This document shows, piece after piece, positions 1 through 6,109 of a stretch of 13,970 nt of DNA. The stretch spans positions 1-13,970 of the forward strand of contig CANRMK010000019.1 in assembly GCA_947631715.1 (NCBI GenBank), read 5' to 3'. Origin of the DNA: an uncultured Acetatifactor sp. (GTDB taxonomy: Bacteria; Bacillota; Clostridia; Lachnospirales; Lachnospiraceae). The first letter of the stretch is position 1. Every line of letters begins with the position of its first letter. A program made the position numbers and the translations under genes. Below the pieces are notes generated by a model, which had not been told where the DNA came from, made no database searches, and worked only from the letters and a program-made list of their open reading frames with translations.

Positions 1-12
1 CGTCATGCGGCC

Positions 13-41
13 TTGATTTTTGCAATACACTGTGATATTAT
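13..41 (+). promoter_or_regulatory. Probable promoter of the ptb operon
   Basis: A TTGATT -35 element (13-18) is followed by a 17-bp spacer and a TATTAT -10 element (36-41). The TGA directly before the -10 (33-35) makes it an extended -10. Transcription would begin near 48, leaving a leader of about 165 nt before the ptb start. The bases upstream (1-12) are too few to show what precedes this operon. The assignment rests on the hexamer match and spacing only. Confidence 0.5.
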
Positions 42-73
42 TTTAACGATAGCGTATCCCACAGGGAGCCCAT

Positions 74-150
74 CTTCCGGAAGGAAAACGGCATCTGAAA
101 TACCGTTGAAAATTGAGGCGCGAAAACCTCATTCGGAAACACGATCCGAA
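74..150 (+). promoter_or_regulatory. Hairpin-rich leader upstream of ptb
   Basis: The stretch 1-211 has no convincing gene. Downstream of the promoter it holds a 10-bp perfect palindrome CTTCCGGAAG (74-83) and three successive stem-loops: AACGG/CCGTT (87-91 with 103-107), TGAGG/CCTCA (114-118 with 127-131) and TTCGGA/TCCGAA (132-137 with 145-150). No U-run follows, so it is not an obvious attenuator, and I do not recognise a known riboswitch class. It may stabilise the mRNA or be a regulatory leader; chance pairing is also possible. Confidence 0.3.
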
Positions 151-211
151 AGGCTGGGACCGCGTGGGAGCGTAGAACAGGACGGCAGAAAGAGAGGATA
201 ATACAGGTAAA

Positions 212-1135
212 ATGAAACAGGGTTTTGAAGACATTAAGGCGAAAGTCAAGGAGTGCGGCAGGAAGACTGTGGCCGTTTCCGCGGCGCAGGATTCCGCTGT
301 TCTGGAAGCGGTGCAGGAAGCGCAGAGACAAGGGATCGCGGACGCTATCCTGGTGGGAGACGAGGAAAAGATCAGGGAGATCGCCGCATCTATTCAAATG
401 GATCTGACAGGCATTGAGATCATAAATGAGCCGGACCCGGTCCAGGCCTCTTTAAAGGCAGTGAAGCTGGCCCATGACGGAAAAGCCGACATGTATATGA
501 AAGGCCTGATCGACACTAAGAATTTCTTAAAGAGCGTTCTGGACAAGGAAGTGGGGCTTCGCACGGGAGGCGTGCTCTCCCATGTGGCCGTGTTTGAGAT
601 TCCCACTATAGACCGTCTGCTCTTTTTGACAGACGTGGCCTTTATGACCTATCCCACGCTGGAGGACAAGGTACATATCATCAATAATACAGTTCCCGTC
701 TGCAAGGCCTGCGGTGTTGCGCTGCCCAAGGTGGCGCCTCTGGCAGCGGTGGAGGTGGTGAACCCTAAGATGCCGGTCACCGTGGAGGCGGCGGAACTGA
801 CAAAGATGTGTGATGAGGGGCAGATTGCAGGCTGTATTGTGGACGGTCCCCTTTCCCTGGATCTGGCGATCGATCCGGAAGCCGCAAAGCATAAGGGGGC
901 AACGGACCGAAAGATACAGGGAGATGCAGATGTGCTCCTGTTCCCGGATATACATGCGGGCAATCAGGTGTACAAGGCTATGGTGCATATGATCCCTCAT
1001 ATGAAGAACGGCTGTATCCTTACCGGAACTAAAGTTCCCGTGATCCTCACCAGCCGCTCCGATACCTTTGAGACAAAAGTGAATTCCATTGCTCTGGCAG
1101 CAGTGGTGGCAGAGGAATTGAAGAAAGGGAAATAA
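212..1135 (+). CDS. ptb: Phosphate butyryltransferase
   Basis: This cytoplasmic enzyme converts butyryl-CoA and phosphate to butyryl-phosphate and CoA, the first of two steps that make ATP from butyryl-CoA. The 307-aa length matches clostridial Ptb (about 300 aa). The whole protein reads as one phosphate acetyl/butyryl transferase domain. Family-like segments include DMYMKGLIDTKNFLKSVLDKEVGLR near residues 95-115, the IVDGPLSLDLAID stretch near 208-220, and the C-terminal VILTSRSDTFETKVNSIALA. The start is supported by a purine-rich AGAGAGG at 191-197 and a weaker CAGG closer in, so the site is not strong. It is followed 6 nt later by a small gene and then by butyrate kinase, the classic partner. 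The main alternative is a preference for acetyl or branched acyl groups, which sequence alone cannot settle. Confidence 0.93.
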   Translation: MKQGFEDIKAKVKECGRKTVAVSAAQDSAVLEAVQEAQRQGIADAILVGDEEKIREIAASIQMDLTGIEIINEPDPVQASLKAVKLAHDGKADMYMKGLIDTKNFLKSVLDKEVGLRTGGVLSHVAVFEIPTIDRLLFLTDVAFMTYPTLEDKVHIINNTVPVCKACGVALPKVAPLAAVEVVNPKMPVTVEAAELTKMCDEGQIAGCIVDGPLSLDLAIDPEAAKHKGATDRKIQGDADVLLFPDIHAGNQVYKAMVHMIPHMKNGCILTGTKVPVILTSRSDTFETKVNSIALAAVVAEELKKGK

Positions 1136-1141
1136 GCAGCC

Positions 1142-1297
1142 ATGAGCTGGATAGCGGAAGAGGCGCTGGATCTGGCCCTGAATGGGGCGGCGGATCTGGC
1201 GGAATCAGTCATTGGGCGGAAGCTTAGGCGGCGCAGCGCCGAAAAGGAACGGCCCGGTGAAAAAAAGCAGCGGAAAGCAGAAAAGGAGAGAAGATAA
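1142..1297 (+). CDS. Small basic protein (51 aa) between ptb and buk
   Basis: An open reading frame of 51 codons begins 6 nt after the ptb stop and ends in TAATG, where its stop shares one base with the buk start. AAAGGGA at 1124-1130 lies 11 nt before its ATG and serves as a plausible ribosome binding site. The product starts MSWIAEEALDLALNGAADL, which would form an acidic amphipathic helix to about residue 25. It then turns sharply basic (RKLRRRS, then many K, R and E up to the end). There is no signal peptide or membrane segment. I do not recognise the family. The coupling to both neighbours argues it is translated, perhaps as an accessory protein or simply as a coupling peptide that delivers ribosomes to buk. 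Spurious coding in a spacer remains possible. Confidence 0.55.
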   Translation: MSWIAEEALDLALNGAADLAESVIGRKLRRRSAEKERPGEKKQRKAEKERR

Positions 1298-2364
1298 TGC
1301 CTATCAAAAGTCTGATCATCAACCCGGGCTCTACCTCCACCAAGATCGGTGTGTTCGAGGATGAGAACCTGTTATTTGAAGAGACCCTGAGACACTCTAC
1401 AGAGGAGATCGGCAGATATGCCGCTATTGTGGATCAGAAAGATTTCAGAAAGAAGATCATTACCGATCTTCTGGCGGAAAAGGAGTTCGACTTAAAACAG
1501 CTGAACGTAGTGGTCGGCCGGGGCGGTATGCTCAAGCCCATTCCCGGCGGCACTTACGCGGTGACAGAGGAACTGCTCAACGATCTTAAGGTGGGCGTGC
1601 AGGGGCAGCACGCCTCCAACCTGGGAGGCATTCTCGCCCGGGAGATCGCGGATTCCATCGGTGTTCCCTCTTATATCGTGGATCCCGTGGTGGTGGATGA
1701 GCTGATGCCGGCCGCCCGGTATTCCGGCGTTCCCGAGCTGCCCCGCACCAGCGTGTTCCACGCTCTGAACCAGAAAGCAGTGGCAAAGAGATATGCAAGG
1801 GAGATCGGAAAGCCCTATGAATCTCTGCGTCTGATCGTGGTGCATATGGGCGGCGGCGTTTCCGTGGGCGCACATATCAACGGAAAAGTGGTGGATGTGT
1901 TCAACGCTTTGGACGGTGACGGTGCATTCTCGCCGGAGAGAGCGGGGGCAGTGCCCAGCGGTGCGCTGATCAAAATGTGCTTTTCCGGCAAATATACGGA
2001 AAAAGAGGTCTACAGTAAGATCGTGGGCAAGGGTGGCTTTAACGCATACCTTGGGACCAACGATATGCGGGAGGTGACCAGGCGTGCGGACGACGGAGAC
2101 GACAAGGCGGCCGAGGTAAAGGAGGCATTCCTGCTCCAGGTGTCCAAGGATATCGGGTCCATGGCGTGTGTGCTGAACGGCAGAGTGAATCAGATCATTG
2201 TGACAGGAGGCATTGCCTACGGTACGGATGTGGTGGCTTCTCTGAAAGAGAGGGCGGGCTGGATCGCGCCCTTTACGGTGTACCCCGGTGAGGATGAGCT
2301 GCTGGCGCTGGCACAGGGCGCTCTGCGCGTGTTGAACGGGGAGGAAAAGGTCTGCCAGTACTGA
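1297..2364 (+). CDS. buk: Butyrate kinase
   Basis: It transfers the phosphate of butyryl-phosphate to ADP, giving butyrate and ATP, and completes the Ptb-Buk route of butyrate formation. The 355-aa length is normal for Buk. The ASKHA (acetate/sugar kinase, Hsp70, actin) fold motifs are visible: the N-terminal phosphate loop NPGSTSTKIGVF (residues about 9-20), VHMGGGVSVGAHINGKVVDV with the following NALDGDGAFSPERAG in the middle, and VNQIIVTGGIAYG toward the C-terminus. The start is fixed by AAGGAG at 1283-1288, 8 nt upstream. The ATG overlaps the stop of the small upstream gene by one base, so translation is probably coupled. The gene is followed by a strong hairpin shared with the convergent AraC gene. 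A branched-chain fatty acid kinase activity cannot be excluded. Confidence 0.95.
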   Translation: MPIKSLIINPGSTSTKIGVFEDENLLFEETLRHSTEEIGRYAAIVDQKDFRKKIITDLLAEKEFDLKQLNVVVGRGGMLKPIPGGTYAVTEELLNDLKVGVQGQHASNLGGILAREIADSIGVPSYIVDPVVVDELMPAARYSGVPELPRTSVFHALNQKAVAKRYAREIGKPYESLRLIVVHMGGGVSVGAHINGKVVDVFNALDGDGAFSPERAGAVPSGALIKMCFSGKYTEKEVYSKIVGKGGFNAYLGTNDMREVTRRADDGDDKAAEVKEAFLLQVSKDIGSMACVLNGRVNQIIVTGGIAYGTDVVASLKERAGWIAPFTVYPGEDELLALAQGALRVLNGEEKVCQY

Positions 2365-2385
2365 TTTTCCACAGACTATAAAGAG

Positions 2386-2425
2386 AGCCGCTGCGGACGG
2401 ATCTGTTTCTGCAGCGGCTTAATTT
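2386..2425. terminator. Bidirectional terminator between buk and the AraC gene
   Basis: The 9-bp arms AGCCGCTGC (2386-2394) and GCAGCGGCT (2411-2419) pair perfectly around a 16-nt loop. The + strand continues TTAATTTTG, a modest U-rich tail. Read on the - strand the stem is followed by CTCTTTATAG. The hairpin sits between convergent stop codons (2364 and 2430), where a shared terminator is expected. The U-runs are imperfect on both strands. Confidence 0.7.
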
Positions 2426-2429
2426 TGAT

Positions 2430-3269
2430 TCATTCCGGGTTTTTGCGGAATTCCCGGGGGGATTTTCCATATATCTTCTTGAACAGATCCTTAAAATAAT
2501 TGCTGTCGTTGAAGCCGTTCTCCAGGGCGATATCCGTGATCGTGTTGCCCGTGGTGAGAAGCGCCGTCTGGGCGTGCTTCAGCCGTACAAAATTCAGATA
2601 TTCCTTAAAGCCCATTCCTGTGACCTGCTTGAACTTTTTGCTGAAATAGGTGGGGCTTAAGGAGACCTGGGCGGACACTTCATTTAAGGATAGGGGCTTT
2701 TTGTAATTCTGATAGATATATTTTGTGGCGGTGAGAATGTCGGCGTCTCTGGCGTTGAGAAGATCCGGCTCCTCTGCGGACATGACGGAATAGCGCATGA
2801 GCATCAAAAGCAGCTCCTGCAGATAACAGTTCAAAAAGCCGTCCGAGTACTGGTCGATCCCGGCGTGCTCCGACAGCATTCTGGTCAGAAGCCCCACATA
2901 CTCCTCCTGATACAGGGCGGGAATGCTTCCCATAAAGGAGTGCAGCTCCTCTGCGGAATGGTCCGGCAGCCATTTTTTCAACCGTTCCCAGTCCACATGC
3001 TCCCTCTGGAAATAGACCATGATGATTTCGCAGGAGGGATTGGAATCATAGATAGCATGGTGCAGCTCGCCGGGGGCAATGAAGACAAGATCTCCCTTTT
3101 CCAGCTGATAAACGCAGTCTTTCAGGAGAAAACGGCACTTCCCGCCCGACAGGTAAAAGATCTCAAAGTGATTGTGGGCGTGGTCGCGCTGTCTGGGGGA
3201 AAAATCCCCGCGCTTTCCCTTTGCTATAGTGATTCTCTGGATTTCCCTGGCCGGCCTGGCTGGTGTCAT
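2430..3269 (-). CDS. AraC-family transcriptional regulator with N-terminal cupin
   Basis: This is a DNA-binding regulator of 279 aa, the usual size for AraC proteins with a sensor domain. Residues about 25-100 form a cupin-like ligand domain, seen in HAHNHFEIFYLSGG and in the run KGDLVFIAPGELHHAIYD. Residues about 175-279 carry the two helix-turn-helix motifs: LSLNEVSAQVSLSPTYFSKKFKQVTG and then ITDIALENGFNDSNYFKDLFKKIYGKSPREFR, which is the family signature. A GAGG at 3279-3282 on the - strand, 9 nt before the ATG, supports this start. The gene is monocistronic: the hairpin at 2386-2419 lies after it and the uxaC terminator lies before its promoter. Sugar sensing is typical of such proteins, and the adjacent galacturonate genes make pectin regulation plausible. 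The ligand and targets are unknown. Confidence 0.88.
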   Translation of the reverse strand: MTPARPAREIQRITIAKGKRGDFSPRQRDHAHNHFEIFYLSGGKCRFLLKDCVYQLEKGDLVFIAPGELHHAIYDSNPSCEIIMVYFQREHVDWERLKKWLPDHSAEELHSFMGSIPALYQEEYVGLLTRMLSEHAGIDQYSDGFLNCYLQELLLMLMRYSVMSAEEPDLLNARDADILTATKYIYQNYKKPLSLNEVSAQVSLSPTYFSKKFKQVTGMGFKEYLNFVRLKHAQTALLTTGNTITDIALENGFNDSNYFKDLFKKIYGKSPREFRKNPE

Positions 3270-3301
3270 GGTGATTCGCCTCGCTTCTGCAATATTCCGA
3301 A

Positions 3302-3316
3302 CGCTTCAAAGAAGCG
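3302..3316. repeat. Inverted repeat in the AraC gene leader
   Basis: CGCTTC (3302-3307) and GAAGCG (3311-3316) are perfect 6-bp arms around an AAA loop. The repeat lies a little downstream of the expected transcription start of the AraC gene and upstream of its ribosome binding site. It could be an operator for autoregulation or an RNA hairpin in the leader. Nothing in the sequence decides between them. Confidence 0.35.
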
Positions 3317-3327
3317 CTGATTTGTTT

Positions 3328-3336
3328 ATTATATCA
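3328..3336 (-). promoter_or_regulatory. Extended -10 promoter of the AraC gene
   Basis: Read on the - strand the bases are TGATATAAT, a perfect -10 with the TGN extension. No good -35 hexamer lies 16-18 bp upstream; the best is a weak TGTGTT. Extended -10 promoters often lack a -35. Transcription would begin near 3321, leaving about 50 nt before the ATG. Confidence 0.6.
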
Positions 3337-3370
3337 TTCTTTTTCACAAAAACACAGTAGTAAATATAAA

Positions 3371-3400
3371 AAATATCCCCTGCACATAATGTACAGGGGA
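3371..3400 (-). terminator. Terminator of the lacI-uxaC operon
   Basis: On the - strand the arms TCCCCTGTACAT (3400-3389) and ATGTGCAGGGGA (3387-3376) fold into a long stem with one G-U pair and a tight loop. The stem is followed by TATTTTTTATATTT, a clear U-run. It lies 27 bp after the uxaC stop. The + strand also carries ATTTTTTG after the stem, but no + strand gene ends here. Confidence 0.85.
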
Positions 3401-3426
3401 ATTTTTTGTATTAACAGACTTTTCTC

Positions 3427-4836
3427 TTAGAGATCAAATCCGAAATAATTCTTTGCGTTGTAATAGGAAATGTTTTTCACGATCTCGGACAGAGTATCCA
3501 TGTCTGCGGGGAATTCTCCGTTCTCCACCCAGCCGCCGATCAGGTTGCAGAGGATCCGGCGGAAGTATTCATGCCTGGTGTAGGACAGGAAGCTTCTGGA
3601 GTCGGTGAGCATTCCCACAAAGCCGGACAGATTGCCCAGGTTTGCCAGAGAGATGATCTGATCCTGCATGCCTGTCTTGTGATCGTTGAACCACCAGGCG
3701 CTGCCCTGCTGGATCTTAGCCACCGCGGTGGAATCCTGGAAGCAGCCGAGAATAGTGCCGATGGACTGGTTGTCATTGGGATTTAAGCTGTACAGGATCG
3801 TCCTGGGCAGCTCGTCTGTGGAATTCAGGGCGTTCAGGAAGTCCGCCATCTCCGCGCTGGGCGCATAGTTGTTGATGCAGTCATAGCCGGTGTCGGGGCC
3901 CAGCTTCTGATACATGGGCGTATTGTTGTCGCGCTTGCAGCCGTAGTGGAGCTGCATCGCCCAGTTCCGCTTATGGTATTCCCTGCCCACGAACAGCATG
4001 AACGCCGTCTTGAACTTCAATTCTTCCTCCTTGGTCAGGATCATGCGGTTCTGTCTCTTTAAGAAGATCTCCTCGATCTCATCATCGGAGGCGGGGCAGT
4101 ACATCACATATTCCAGCGCGTGGTCGGATACGCAGCAGCCCATGGAGCCAAAGAAATCCATGCGCTTTGCAAGAGCCTCTTTCAAGTGGGCGAAAGTGTG
4201 GATCTCGGGAAGACCTGCGGCCTCCTGCAGCTTCTCCAGATAGTCCAGATACTCAGGTTTTTCAATGTTCATGGCCTTGTCGGGCCTCCAGGCGGGAAGC
4301 ACCTTTACTTCAAAGCTCTTGTCCTCAGCGATCTTTTTGTGCCATTCCAGGCTGTCGATGGGGTCATCGGTGGTGCAGATCAGGGTCACGTTGCTCTGCC
4401 TGATCAGATTGCGCACACTCATGGAGGGCTGAGCCAGTTTTTCGTTGCACAGCTTCCACACCTCATCGGCGGTCTTTTTGTTCAGGACGCCGTTATAGCC
4501 GAAATATCTCTGCAGCTCCAGGTGGCTCCAGTGGAACAGGGGATTTCCGATGGCCTTTCCCAGGCACTCGGCCCACTTGCAGAATTTTTCATAGTCGGAG
4601 GCGTCTCCGGTAATGTATTTTTCATCTACGCCGCAGGAGCGCATAAAGCGCCACTTGTAGTGATCGCCGCCGAGCCATACCTGGGTAATGTTGTCGAACT
4701 GGCGGTCCTCAGCGATCTCCCTGGGATTGATGTGGCAGTGGTAGTCCAGTACCGGTGTGGATTCCGCATAGTCGTGGAACAGCTTCTTTGCTGTCTCCGT
4801 CTCCAGCAGGAAATCCTTGTCCATAAATGCTTTCAT
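3427..4836 (-). CDS. uxaC: Glucuronate/galacturonate isomerase
   Basis: This is uronate isomerase, which interconverts D-galacturonate and D-tagaturonate (and D-glucuronate and D-fructuronate) in the cytoplasm. It is the entry step of galacturonate catabolism here. The 469-aa product opens MKAFMDKDFLLETETAKKLFHDYAE, close to the E. coli enzyme (470 aa). The amidohydrolase-like DYHCH motif (H33, H35) and the GDHYKWR and TTDDPIDSLEWH segments are present. The open frame extends 26 codons upstream to 4914, but those residues have no family resemblance. ATG 4836 has GAGG at 4842-4845, so I chose it. The gene follows the LacI-type regulator by 78 nt. That gap holds a GCCGCA/TGCGGC hairpin (4853-4866) but no U-run, so the two are probably co-transcribed and subject to the regulator's autocontrol. 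Confidence 0.95.
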   Translation of the reverse strand: MKAFMDKDFLLETETAKKLFHDYAESTPVLDYHCHINPREIAEDRQFDNITQVWLGGDHYKWRFMRSCGVDEKYITGDASDYEKFCKWAECLGKAIGNPLFHWSHLELQRYFGYNGVLNKKTADEVWKLCNEKLAQPSMSVRNLIRQSNVTLICTTDDPIDSLEWHKKIAEDKSFEVKVLPAWRPDKAMNIEKPEYLDYLEKLQEAAGLPEIHTFAHLKEALAKRMDFFGSMGCCVSDHALEYVMYCPASDDEIEEIFLKRQNRMILTKEEELKFKTAFMLFVGREYHKRNWAMQLHYGCKRDNNTPMYQKLGPDTGYDCINNYAPSAEMADFLNALNSTDELPRTILYSLNPNDNQSIGTILGCFQDSTAVAKIQQGSAWWFNDHKTGMQDQIISLANLGNLSGFVGMLTDSRSFLSYTRHEYFRRILCNLIGGWVENGEFPADMDTLSEIVKNISYYNAKNYFGFDL

Positions 4837-4914
4837 AGTATCCTCGCTTTCTGCCGCATCTGCGGCGTATGGATCCGTATGACGGGATCGATATTGTATG
4901 GAAATGCAAAACAT

Positions 4915-5922
4915 TCAGCGTGTGGTGCCCCGCTCTATGATCTCGCCGGAAAAGATCGTCTTTTTCGGCATTTCATTTCCGCCGAGCACGCCCATCAATG
5001 TGGTGATCAGGTGCTGGCAGAGGGTTTCCAGCTTGTTGTCGATGCTGGTCAGCTCCGGATCGCAGCATACGGCCAGCATGGAATTATTGTAACCCAGTAC
5101 GGAAAACTCTTCCGGCACCCGGTAGTGCATGTTCCGGGCGTACTTTAGGGCGGCCAGCGCCAGCGTGTCATCCGAGGCAATGACGCCGTGAAAGACAAGC
5201 CCGCTCTCCTGAAGCCCTTTCAGGTGCCCGATCATGGCGCAGACATCCTCGTGTGAGCCCGGGTAGAACTGCACCAGGCGCTCGTCGGAGAGCAGATGCT
5301 TCTCCTCCATGGCGGCCCGGTAGCCTGCAAGCTTTCTTATGCCGCTGTAAGATGTAGAGTTATAGAAGTACAGGATATCCTTTACTCCGGAGCGGATCAT
5401 CTTGAGAGCGGCGTTGTACATAGAGGTATAATCGTCGGACATCACACTGTAGACATTGGGCGCGTCCAGATCTGCGTTCAACAGCATCAGCGGGACCTGC
5501 TTTGCCGCGTCTATGATATAGCGGTTTTCCTCCTCCGTTTCATAGATAAAGTTGGAGCCCACCAGTATGATGCCGTCCACCTTTTTTGTGATCAGGAGGT
5601 TGATGGAGGCGGCCTTTGTATCCAGCCCATAGCCTGTGCAGCACAGAATGCTGTCGTAACCGTTGGAGCGGAGCTTCTGCTCAATGTGATAGATTCCCTT
5701 GGCCAGATAAAGGTCGGAACTGTCCGCGCACATGATTCCTATGGTCTTCATGGTGTTCAGGCCCAGCCCCCGGGCAAAAGCGTTCGGCGTATATCCGCAC
5801 TGCTGGATCACGTCCAGCACCTTTTTCTTTGTCTTATCGCTGACGCTGCTGCTTCCGTTCAGGACCCGGGATACGGTGGCGATGGAAACTCCGGCTTTCT
5901 CGGAAATGTCGTATATCGTCAT
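4915..5922 (-). CDS. LacI-family repressor of the galacturonate (uxa) genes
   Basis: This 335-aa protein is a standard-length LacI/GalR regulator. Residues 1-22 form the helix-turn-helix (TIYDISEKAGVSIATVSRVLNG). The hinge follows (YTPNAFARGLGL, about 45-57). The rest is a periplasmic-binding-protein-like sensor domain ending in the SVLGYNNSMLAVCCDPELTSID region typical of the family. GAGG at 5930-5933, 7 nt before the ATG, supports the start. The gene is divergent from uxaB-uxaA and lies upstream of uxaC. A 14-bp palindrome lies just after each of the two divergent promoters, so repression of both operons and of itself is the natural reading. Tagaturonate, fructuronate, galacturonate or KDG are candidate inducers. 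It may correspond to a UxuR- or KdgR-type regulator, but I cannot assign the name. Confidence 0.9.
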   Translation of the reverse strand: MTIYDISEKAGVSIATVSRVLNGSSSVSDKTKKKVLDVIQQCGYTPNAFARGLGLNTMKTIGIMCADSSDLYLAKGIYHIEQKLRSNGYDSILCCTGYGLDTKAASINLLITKKVDGIILVGSNFIYETEEENRYIIDAAKQVPLMLLNADLDAPNVYSVMSDDYTSMYNAALKMIRSGVKDILYFYNSTSYSGIRKLAGYRAAMEEKHLLSDERLVQFYPGSHEDVCAMIGHLKGLQESGLVFHGVIASDDTLALAALKYARNMHYRVPEEFSVLGYNNSMLAVCCDPELTSIDNKLETLCQHLITTLMGVLGGNEMPKKTIFSGEIIERGTTR

Positions 5923-5946
5923 TGGGCTGCCTCATACACGGAAAAA

Positions 5947-5960
5947 TGTAAGTAGTTACA
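5947..5960. promoter_or_regulatory. Operator O1 of the LacI-type regulator
   Basis: TGTAAGTAGTTACA is a 14-bp palindrome with one mismatched pair and a TA centre. It lies about 12-25 nt downstream of the predicted lacI start point and upstream of the lacI ribosome binding site. A bound protein there would block elongation or clearance. It differs from the second site by one base. Confidence 0.75.
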
Positions 5961-5977
5961 AATAACGCTATAACAGA

Positions 5978-6006
5978 ATTATAGCTAAGGCCATTCTTTT
6001 TTTCAA
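5978..6006 (-). promoter_or_regulatory. Promoter of the lacI-uxaC operon
   Basis: On the - strand TTGAAA (6006-6001) is followed by exactly 17 bp and TATAAT (5983-5978). The predicted start point is near 5971. The hexamers and spacing are close to the sigma-A consensus, so this should be a strong promoter when not repressed. Confidence 0.8.
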
Positions 6007-6028
6007 GGTCTATTTTATCTTTTGTCTA

Positions 6029-6057
6029 TTGACGAAAATCCCGTTAGGAAGTAAAAT
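6029..6057 (+). promoter_or_regulatory. Promoter of the uxaB-uxaA operon
   Basis: TTGACG (6029-6034) is followed by 17 bp and TAAAAT (6052-6057). The predicted start point, about 6064, falls on the first base of the second palindrome. A repressor bound there would hinder open-complex formation directly. Confidence 0.8.
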
Positions 6058-6063
6058 TATTTG

Positions 6064-6077
6064 TGTAAGTACTTACA
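6064..6077. promoter_or_regulatory. Operator O2 of the LacI-type regulator
   Basis: TGTAAGTACTTACA is a perfect 14-bp palindrome at the predicted uxaB transcription start. LacI-family proteins bind such 14-bp palindromes as dimers. The site resembles a CcpA cre element in its outer bases, but has TA instead of CG at the centre, so I assign it to the local regulator rather than to CcpA. Confidence 0.8.
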
Positions 6078-6109
6078 AAAACAGGCCTGCGGGCAGGAGG
6101 GAGAACCAT

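Noticed and set aside
13..201. 62-codon frame before ptb
   Set aside because: It begins inside the predicted promoter, lacks a ribosome binding site and has low-complexity, unrecognised sequence.
4837..4914. N-terminal extension of uxaC by 26 residues
   Set aside because: The extra residues have no family match, and ATG 4836 has a ribosome binding site and gives the normal 469-aa length.
4120..5148. 342-codon + strand open frame antisense to uxaC and the LacI gene
   Set aside because: It lies opposite two clear genes, has no ribosome binding site, and its translation has no recognisable domain; it is a codon-bias shadow.
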